A stretch of 64,000 bases of DNA from Aeromonas sobria (GTDB lineage: Bacteria > Pseudomonadota > Gammaproteobacteria > Enterobacterales > Aeromonadaceae). How positions within the stretch are numbered: position 1 is the first letter of the stretch; every line of letters begins with the position of its first letter. The translations under genes and the position numbers were made by a program. Shown here piece after piece: positions 58,994-64,000 of this stretch. The stretch lies in NCBI RefSeq assembly GCF_000820145.1, contig NZ_CDBW01000041.1, positions 87,401 through 151,400 of the forward strand. The letters run 5' to 3'. The notes beneath the pieces are model-generated. The model made no database searches. It was not told where the DNA came from and worked only from the letters and a program-made list of their open reading frames with translations.

Positions 58994-59025
58994 CAACATA
59001 ATACCGCGGCCACATTATGCGCAGT
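58994..59025 (-). other. dif-like site 2 / right junction (attP2-attR)
   Basis: On the minus strand: ACTGCGCATAA, 13-nt spacer, TTATGTTG. The XerC arm (59015-59025) is probably the original host dif half; the spacer and XerD-type arm are phage. Sites 1 and 2 are inverted and 99 nt apart, so single-stranded DNA can fold into one XerC site. Confidence 0.8.
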
Positions 59026-59044
59026 CATGCTTGTGGGTAGAACA

Positions 59045-59062
59045 AAGGGGCCAGAGGCCCCT
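59045..59062 (-). terminator. Hairpin after the second DUF2158 gene
   Basis: AGGGGCC-AGA-GGCCCCT; on the minus strand followed by TTTGTT. Confidence 0.65.
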
Positions 59063-59064
59063 GT

Positions 59065-59108
59065 ATCAAAAGTGCTATGCCTCTGGATCAAAAGTGCTAT
59101 GCCTCTGG
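59065..59108. repeat. 22-bp exact tandem duplication
   Basis: Two identical units of 22 bp (59065-59086 and 59087-59108; each contains AAAAGTGCTATGCCTCTGG). The second unit overlaps the stop codon of the DUF2158 gene. Confidence 0.9.
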
Positions 59109-59510
59109 CACTGCTTCTAAGCAGTCGGCTTGAAATACGCAGGTCAAAGGATCACGGTTGTGCTCATCGAGCCAAACGCAAAAATAGCCCCGAATATCGC
59201 CAGTTCTTTCAAAGCCAGCAATCGTCATCGAAGGCCCGCCACTACGAAGTTTCACCACTTGGCCGAGAGTGAATCGAATGTGTGATCGTGCATATGGTGA
59301 CTCATCGCCCACAAGATTCAGCAGCTCACGTTGGAATGTGTATTCGATTGGTTGTCCGTCCAACGCTTCGTTAAACCATACACAACAGACATTGACACGT
59401 TCAGCGTCAGGTGACTGCTCAGCATAATCAACTGATTTAACTGTCATTTTATGGCCACCACTATGCAAAGTGACAACGTCGCCAGAAGAGCAAAATCTAT
59501 AAATTGTCAT
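59097..59510 (-). CDS. Double DUF2158 protein, outside the phage
   Basis: 137 aa made of two DUF2158-like repeats: SSGDVVTLHSGGHKMTVKSV (residues ~8-27) and GQVVKLRSGGPSMTIAGFER (~84-103), each followed by a C-V/C-W-F/L segment. It is a paralogue of the single-domain phage gene at 50538 and has the same GCCGATAA hairpin 17 bp upstream. Function unknown. It lies about 70 bp beyond the right junction of the phage. Confidence 0.8.
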   Translation of the reverse strand: MTIYRFCSSGDVVTLHSGGHKMTVKSVDYAEQSPDAERVNVCCVWFNEALDGQPIEYTFQRELLNLVGDESPYARSHIRFTLGQVVKLRSGGPSMTIAGFERTGDIRGYFCVWLDEHNRDPLTCVFQADCLEAVPEA

Positions 59511-59527
59511 TCAGTACCCCTGGTGAT

Positions 59528-59549
59528 GCCGATAACTAGCTTTATCGGC
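59528..59549. repeat. GCCGATAA-N6-TTATCGGC inverted repeat (second copy)
   Basis: Same arms and loop length as 50797-50818, with different loop bases. 17 bp upstream of the DUF2158 gene. Confidence 0.75.
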
Positions 59550-59574
59550 ACCAAAATGGTGATCGGTTATCTAT

Positions 59575-59822
59575 CAGTCGTTCAATTTGGTCATTGACCG
59601 AGTGGCGCCAGATGGCCTGGCTGGCCAAGCAAAGTGCCTTGTCAAAGGCGATTCCGTGCTTTGATGCCGAGGAGACGGCGACAAAGCGGGCCTGCGCTAC
59701 CTCTGGAAACGTCCGTTAGGGTTCAATCCCCTACCCCACTTCGACAAAATGACCGCGCGGATGCTGGATAAAGTGCAACCGAAGGCTGAAGCAGCCTGTG
59801 CTCTGCTCCGACAGTTTGTGGG
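59575..59822 (+). pseudogene. Decayed coding remnant, family not recognised
   Basis: The 312-bp gap 59511-59822 holds no intact gene. On the plus strand two frames look protein-like but are broken: FNLVIDRVAPDGLAGQAKCL then a stop, and, one frame over, LRYLWKRPLGFNPLPHFDKM continuing through ALLRQFVGQFM past 59822. This looks like a frameshifted old gene rather than regulatory DNA. It could be chance. Confidence 0.3.
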
Positions 59823-60161
59823 TCAATTCATGCTTAAGGCACGTTTGGCGATGGCTAATGTGGGTGGTTGGCAGGTTAAATAGAGGCTGTTGTTAAATTG
59901 CTGCAAGATGCGCTTGAGTTCGTTCATGTCCTCAGGGTGGAGAGTCAAGGACCAAAGCGCTCTGGGCTGGCCGTGCTGGAGGCCATTGGTGTAGATGATG
60001 GTGCCCTCTTCGATACGTAGTTGTTTGCAGTGCGCTTCTATTTGCAGACCCACATTTGGAAACCAGATATGCAGGGTTCCTGAAGAGATAAAGGTGAACT
60101 GGGCTACCAGAGTTTCTTCACCGACGATCCTGAATGTTTTTTCCACCACCGCGACTTGCAT
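59823..60161 (-). CDS. Protein of unknown function, paralogue A
   Basis: 112 aa, beginning MQVAVVEKTFRIVGEETLVA, with VAQFTFISSGTLHIWFPNVG, IIYTNGLQHGQPRALWSLTL and EDMNELKRILQQFN. It is clearly paralogous to the gene at 60402 along its whole length. No membrane segment or catalytic motif. Possibly a small beta-barrel/PilZ-size fold, but that is a guess. Confidence 0.7.
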   Translation of the reverse strand: MQVAVVEKTFRIVGEETLVAQFTFISSGTLHIWFPNVGLQIEAHCKQLRIEEGTIIYTNGLQHGQPRALWSLTLHPEDMNELKRILQQFNNSLYLTCQPPTLAIAKRALSMN

Positions 60162-60351
60162 ACCTGCTCCTTGGTATCGAGGTAAATACTGACATAAACA
60201 TCATCAATGGTAGCTTGATATGCAAGGGCATGGTAACTATAAATATCAATGTTATTAAAGTGTTATCACCACAGCTGGCACAATCAGAATCTTTTCGTTG
60301 CCGGTGCTTTACTCCTATTTGTATCGGCGTTGATGGTACAACCACGAAATG

Positions 60352-60381
60352 AAAGACCTGCATCTTGCGATGCAGGTCTTT
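60352..60381 (-). terminator. Terminator of paralogue B
   Basis: AAAGACCTGCATC and GATGCAGGTCTTT form a perfect 13-bp stem with a 4-nt loop, 21 bp after the stop at 60402. Confidence 0.85.
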
Positions 60382-60401
60382 GTTGAATGTGATCAATGCA
60401 A

Positions 60402-60737
60402 TCAGGCTGCCAACCAGCGCTTACGTTTGGGCATGGGGGTCGAGTGGTGCAATGGTCGGGACTGAGTACAGATCTCGATGATCAGTTTTTTCAGTTCACT
60501 CATATCGGTACCCTTGAGTGTCAATGACCAGAATGCCCTCGCCTGGCTGTAGTGCATGCCATTGGTATAAAGCAGGGTGTCATTTTCAAAGCGAAGCTGA
60601 TTGTAGGGCGCTTCCATCTGCAATCCGGTTTCAGGAAACCAGATATTCAAGGTGCCCGAGGGGATCAGGGTAAATTGCGCTATCAGATCGGTTTGTCCGA
60701 CCAGCTTGTAGGTTTTTTTGATGATATCTAGCGGCAT
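60402..60737 (-). CDS. Protein of unknown function, paralogue B
   Basis: 111 aa: IAQFTLIPSGTLNIWFPETG, LLYTNGMHYSQARAFWSLTL, DMSELKKLIIEICT and a basic tail (MPKRKRWLAA). About half the positions match the gene at 59823, so the two arose by tandem duplication. Own terminator. The 261 bp upstream (60738-60998) are AT-rich with no gene seen. Confidence 0.7.
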   Translation of the reverse strand: MPLDIIKKTYKLVGQTDLIAQFTLIPSGTLNIWFPETGLQMEAPYNQLRFENDTLLYTNGMHYSQARAFWSLTLKGTDMSELKKLIIEICTQSRPLHHSTPMPKRKRWLAA

Positions 60738-60998
60738 AGGGTTTCTCGATTTTTCAGCAAGCTATTTAATTGTTTGTTTTCTCTGCTGCGGGATGGATGT
60801 TTATCCTGCTGATGGCAATGCACTCGTCCCTTACCGCCTCGTTATTCCCTGAACCGCTTGCCACCCCAGAGAAGTACAAAATAGCAGCACCAGCTTGAAT
60901 GAGACCTTAATGAATCGTCTGTTGTTTTAAAAACAAACAACAAAGAACAGGATAAAGACTCACAACTTTGCATTGCTCAATATCGTTATCTCTCACCA

Positions 60999-62279
60999 TT
61001 ATCCCAGCCGGTCGAGCGGTTTTTGTTGGGCGCTCTCATGCCGTTCGCTGTTACTGGTGTGCAGATATTTAGAGGTGGTGTCGATGCTGTCATGTCCGGC
61101 ATCGGCTTGTACGTGTGATAGTGGCCGCCCATGCAGATTGATATCGTGGGTGATCCCGGTATGACGAATGGCGTGGGGTGATAGTTGCCGCATTTCAGCC
61201 CCATCCTGAGTAAATCCATCCCGCTCTGCCAGATCTGCGCCCTTGCCAATGATCATCATGATCAGGTCTCGTAACTGACGAATGCCCAGATTTGCATTGA
61301 GTTCGCCCTGTTCACGGCCATGAGCTGCCGCTTTGTGGCGAACGAACAGAGGTGTCTGTTCATCTGGCGTCGGCAGAGGAGCAAGGCCGAGGAAGCAACG
61401 ATAGCGTTCAAGCGCAGCCAGCAGCGCTTGGGAGACCGCCACGGTACGCCGCTTTCCCCCTTTGCTTTGTGGAATGAAGTAGCCCCACACGCCGGTTTTG
61501 CGATCTCGGCGAAACTGCCCCATCACCGGAGTGAAACCTGGCCGGGCTGCGACCTCCGAGATCCGCAGATAACAGGCATACATCAGGATGGTGAGAAAGC
61601 GGCTGCGTTCGTGCTGCTCGGGATGCTCGCGGGCCAGGGTGTCGGCCGCCTGGATCACGTAGGACCACTGCAACTCGCTGAAGCATTGAACTTGATCATC
61701 GGCCTCTTGCTGTTGTGGCCGCTTGACTCGCTGTAGCAACAAGGCGGGGTTCCTGTCCATGTACTCCTCCTGGATCAGGAACTGGAAGAAGGCTGACAAA
61801 ATGGCGAGTTTGGTCTTCATCGCCTGTTCACTGAGGCGATAGGGCAAGGTTCGCCCCAGTTCCCGTTTGCCCAGAAACGGGCGCCACTGCGGATTGGGTA
61901 ATCGCTCCCCCCACTCCTTGTCGAGGACGAACTGCGCCACATTGCGATAGGCGATCAGCGATTCTGGCGGGGACTGACAGTAGTCGAGATAGCGCATCAT
62001 GATGCGGCGGGTCAGATCCTTGGGGTTGATGGCTGCCTCGCAAAAGCACCAGTGCAAAAAGGTGGTCAGCTCACTGCGATAGGTTTTGTAGTTGTTTTCA
62101 CTGTTGCGCTGTTCCAGCAGCCAATCGACCGCCAGTTCGTAAACCAGTCCGGCATCGGGCACGTCGTTGAGGCTGAGGTTTGCAAGGTACTGATTGACTT
62201 GCGGGTTGCCAGCTTCCAGATAGATCAGGCTATCAAACAGCGGCATGGCTGGCGGCAAGGATAAAGCGTGTTGAGTCAT
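60999..62279 (-). CDS. Tyrosine recombinase / site-specific integrase
   Basis: 426 aa. The SAM-like N-terminal DNA-binding domain (YELAVDWLLEQRNSENNYKT, YLDYCQSPPESLIAYRNVAQ) is followed by the catalytic domain with Arg I in YACYLRISEVA, HxxR in LSPHAIRHTGITHD, and GH plus catalytic Tyr in DAGHDSIDTTSKYLHTS. All four key residue groups are present, so it may be active. ATG 62279 (MTQHALSLPPAMPLFDSL) is preferred over the longer frame. It is not part of the inovirus, lying 2 kb outside its border. The target site is unknown. Confidence 0.88.
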   Translation of the reverse strand: MTQHALSLPPAMPLFDSLIYLEAGNPQVNQYLANLSLNDVPDAGLVYELAVDWLLEQRNSENNYKTYRSELTTFLHWCFCEAAINPKDLTRRIMMRYLDYCQSPPESLIAYRNVAQFVLDKEWGERLPNPQWRPFLGKRELGRTLPYRLSEQAMKTKLAILSAFFQFLIQEEYMDRNPALLLQRVKRPQQQEADDQVQCFSELQWSYVIQAADTLAREHPEQHERSRFLTILMYACYLRISEVAARPGFTPVMGQFRRDRKTGVWGYFIPQSKGGKRRTVAVSQALLAALERYRCFLGLAPLPTPDEQTPLFVRHKAAAHGREQGELNANLGIRQLRDLIMMIIGKGADLAERDGFTQDGAEMRQLSPHAIRHTGITHDINLHGRPLSHVQADAGHDSIDTTSKYLHTSNSERHESAQQKPLDRLG

Positions 62280-62620
62280 GGTGTTGCTTGTTGGTGATGA
62301 TGTGAATTGGTGTGGGTCTGTGAGCCGCGACGATAGAAAAGGGCCTAAGCCGTGATGCATGAATGCAGCTTCTGTGGGTGTCTGTACTGTCCCTTGCTGT
62401 TGCTGATTGAGGTCTCCGCGAGCGGTCTGGCCGACAACCTCGCAGTTGTTTGCTCGTTGGATCGGCTGATGTAGCTAGTCACTGCGCACTATTCAGTTAT
62501 GCATTGTATATGCACCGTTGTTAAAAATTTCTCGGGGTAAATAGCCGTGAAAATGATTTTAAATGCAAATTAATTGAATGGCTTGAGCTGTTTATCCCGA
62601 GAAATAGCAGGCCTGTGCAA
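62280..62620. other. Intergenic region with a 15-bp inverted repeat
   Basis: 341 bp without a gene. ATTTCTCGGGGTAAA (62527-62541) and TTTATCCCGAGAAAT (62591-62605) are inverted repeats with one G-T mismatch, 49 bp apart, enclosing AT-rich DNA. It may be a short MITE-like remnant or a long-looped terminator of yebG. No direct target repeat was visible. Confidence 0.5.
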
Positions 62621-62926
62621 TCAGGCGACCTGTTTGAGCGGTTTCTCTTTGCGCTTTGCTGCCGGCGTCTGCTCTTCTTCTGGACTGGCTGCTTGCACCT
62701 TACCGCCACGCAACAGGGTTTGCAGCACGTCACGTTGTTCAGCCAGATAGAACGCCAGACTTTCTTGCTGCTCTGGTGCCAGTTCAATCGGGGCACCGGC
62801 GAGCAGGGTCATCAGTTCATCGGCGGTATCCAGCAGCTTGTCGTAGGCATCGGCCTCTTTTTTGCTGGCAAAGGTCATCTTCTCTACTCCCCCACGAACA
62901 ACCACATATTTGATCTCGACAGCCAT
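62621..62926 (-). CDS. yebG: YebG family SOS-associated protein
   Basis: 101-aa small protein (MAVEIKYVVVRGGVEKMTFA, SKKEADAYDKLLDTADEL) matching YebG, a LexA-controlled DNA-damage-inducible protein of unknown biochemical role. ATG 62926 has AGGAGG 6 nt upstream; the longer frame to 63064 has no support. A LexA-like box lies 35 bp upstream. The C-terminal third is lysine/glutamate-rich, as in E. coli. Confidence 0.92.
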   Translation of the reverse strand: MAVEIKYVVVRGGVEKMTFASKKEADAYDKLLDTADELMTLLAGAPIELAPEQQESLAFYLAEQRDVLQTLLRGGKVQAASPEEEQTPAAKRKEKPLKQVA

Positions 62927-62960
62927 GATGGCCTCCTCTTGGTAATGGTGAACAGAGTAT

Positions 62961-62976
62961 ATGTATGGATATACAG
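62961..62976 (-). promoter_or_regulatory. LexA-like SOS box of yebG
   Basis: On the minus strand CTGTATATCCATACAT, i.e. CTGT-N8-ACAT, one base short of the consensus CTGT-N8-ACAG but with the preferred TATA-rich flank (TACTGTATAT). Confidence 0.7.
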
Positions 62977-63093
62977 TATTGCAAATCCACGCATCGAACA
63001 TGGCCTGTGGATACCATGGATAAACGCGGGTTAGCTCAAGATATAGGAAAGTGCCATTTGACATCCACGCCTGACTGGTCGGATCATTGGCAC

Positions 63094-63969
63094 ATGACTA
63101 TCGTACGACACCTGTTTATTTTACTGATGGTGGAGGTGCTGCTTCTGGGGAGCATCGCCCATCTTGTTATGAGCCTCTCTTGGCCGCTTACCCTGTTAAT
63201 GGTGGTGTTCGCCCTGCTGGCGTTGCGCTGTCTGGTGGTGCTGGGCAGCTGGCTGTTTACCCGCTTCTACCCCTCCCCGGCCATCGGCACTTGGGCGAGA
63301 GTGAAGATGATGGCGCAAGAGATGCTCGCCTACCTCTACACCTTTACCTGGTTACTCCCTTTTGAACCGCTGTTGATGGCATCTGATCGGTTGCCAGCCT
63401 GTCAGCGGCCGGTGTTGCTGGTGCACGGTTATGGCTGCAGCAGGGGGATCTGGCGCACTCAGCGTGCCAGGCTTGAAGCAGCTGGCCATGTGGTGGCCAC
63501 CATTACCCTGATGCCACCGTTTGGCCATATCGATGAGATGGTGCCGCTGCTGGCCACCCGGATTGACGATGTGCTGGCGCAGACCGGGGCTGACAAATTG
63601 GTGCTGGTCGGTCACAGCATGGGCGGGTTGGTCTGCCGCGACTATCTGGCGGTCCATGGTGGTGACAAGGTCGCGCGCCTTATTACCCTGGCAACCCCCC
63701 ATCAGGGGAGCCAGCTTGCCGCACTGGGGTTGGGGGCCAATGCTCGCGAAATGGAGCCCGGCTCTGGCTGGCTGCAACGTTTTTCCTCGGTGCCTCTTTG
63801 CGTACCCGGGATCTCGGTGCGCACCAGTCATGACAATGTGGTGATGCCCCAAGAGCGGCAACTGCTGGCGGGTATGGAAGACCTTGAGTTACCCGCCATT
63901 GGTCATCTCTCGCTGCTCTATTCGCGCCGTACCACCAACTTGTTGTTACGTCTGCTGGCCCGCCCCTGA
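63094..63969 (+). CDS. Alpha/beta-hydrolase (triacylglycerol lipase-like), membrane-anchored
   Basis: 291 aa. Two N-terminal hydrophobic segments (HLFILLMVEVLLLGSIAHLV, LTLLMVVFALLALRCLVVL) precede an alpha/beta hydrolase domain. This has the oxyanion region PVLLVHGYGCSRGIW, nucleophile elbow VGHSMGGLVCRDY (Ser), a likely acid in RTSHDNVVMPQE and His in ELPAIGHLSLLYS. It resembles lipases that act on lipids at the membrane. ATG 63094 is chosen as the first Met before the hydrophobic part; an in-frame ATG farther upstream (63016) is possible. Divergent from yebG. Confidence 0.82.
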   Translation: MTIVRHLFILLMVEVLLLGSIAHLVMSLSWPLTLLMVVFALLALRCLVVLGSWLFTRFYPSPAIGTWARVKMMAQEMLAYLYTFTWLLPFEPLLMASDRLPACQRPVLLVHGYGCSRGIWRTQRARLEAAGHVVATITLMPPFGHIDEMVPLLATRIDDVLAQTGADKLVLVGHSMGGLVCRDYLAVHGGDKVARLITLATPHQGSQLAALGLGANAREMEPGSGWLQRFSSVPLCVPGISVRTSHDNVVMPQERQLLAGMEDLELPAIGHLSLLYSRRTTNLLLRLLARP

Positions 63970-64000
63970 TAGCCAGATATAAAAAGGCTATGTCCCAATT

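Larger units (their letters stand above)
50232..59014. mobile_element. Integrated filamentous phage (inovirus), about 8.8 kb, at dif
   Basis: Bounded on the left by dif and on the right by a dif-like site with the XerD-type arm and long spacer from the phage. It contains the full inovirus module on the minus strand: replication protein, ssDNA-binding protein, small membrane proteins, pVIII-like coat, pIII-like adsorption protein, pVI-like protein and Zot/pI. A repressor and a LexA-controlled membrane-protein gene lie on the plus strand. There is no integrase or transposase inside, consistent with use of host XerCD. Three cargo genes (50263-51161) lie between dif and zot. Boundaries follow XerC cleavage at the arm/centre junction and are inferred. 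Confidence 0.88.

Noticed and set aside
60999..62279. Integrase of the inovirus
   Set aside because: It lies about 2 kb outside the right junction, and the phage carries XerCD-type dif-like sites that need no integrase.

Overview
The window is about 58-60% GC chromosomal DNA of a gammaproteobacterium, most consistent with Aeromonas. The basis is gene content and protein likeness: ccoNOQP/HIS next to a classical FNR, proQ-prc, PepN, a 180-kDa-class NAD-glutamate dehydrogenase, ZapC and RMF-FabA-LonB. The genus call is inference from memory and no search was run.

Layout. 1-2.5 kb: ribose uptake operon rbsDAC (minus strand; rbsC runs off the left edge). 2.7-6.0 kb: a glutathione S-transferase, then an AT-rich two-gene insert encoding a ParA-type ATPase and a SIR2-family protein. 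It lies beside a scar in which the 5' end of potA is fused to the 3' end of potD. 6.2-18 kb: two envelope proteins, ttcA, uspE, fnr (with an FNR box at its own promoter) and the cbb3 oxidase genes ccoNOQP plus maturation genes ccoHIS. 18-32 kb: housekeeping genes on the plus strand (free Met-R-sulfoxide reductase, proQ, prc, pepN, NAD-GDH, pyrD, zapC). 32.4-42.5 kb: a complete second chemotaxis operon read leftwards (cheY, STAS, cheA, mcp, cheW, cheR, cheB, receiver-EAL protein, mcp). 42.7-50.1 kb: rlmKL, a glutaredoxin-like gene, uup, rmf, fabA and a LonB-like protease.

At 50,215-50,242 there is a near-perfect dif site (XerC/XerD chromosome-dimer resolution site), so the window spans the replication terminus. 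A filamentous phage (inovirus) of about 8.8 kb is integrated in it (50,232-59,014). Gene order resembles CTXphi: a repressor divergent from the replication gene, then ssDNA-binding protein, small membrane proteins, major coat, pIII-like adsorption protein, pVI-like protein and Zot. It has no integrase. Instead it carries two inverted dif-like sites 99 nt apart, the layout expected of a single-stranded hairpin attP used by host XerCD. Its cargo includes an antitoxin-like protein with a HigA-like front and a MazE-like tail, a DUF2158 protein and a trypco2-like protein. A perfect LexA box precedes a small membrane-protein gene, and a 14-bp motif recurs five times between phage genes.

Right of the phage (59-62.3 kb) is an accessory strip with a second DUF2158 gene, two tandem paralogues of unknown function, decayed sequence and a tyrosine recombinase. 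The window closes with SOS-type yebG and an alpha/beta hydrolase. No rRNA, tRNA or CRISPR array was seen.
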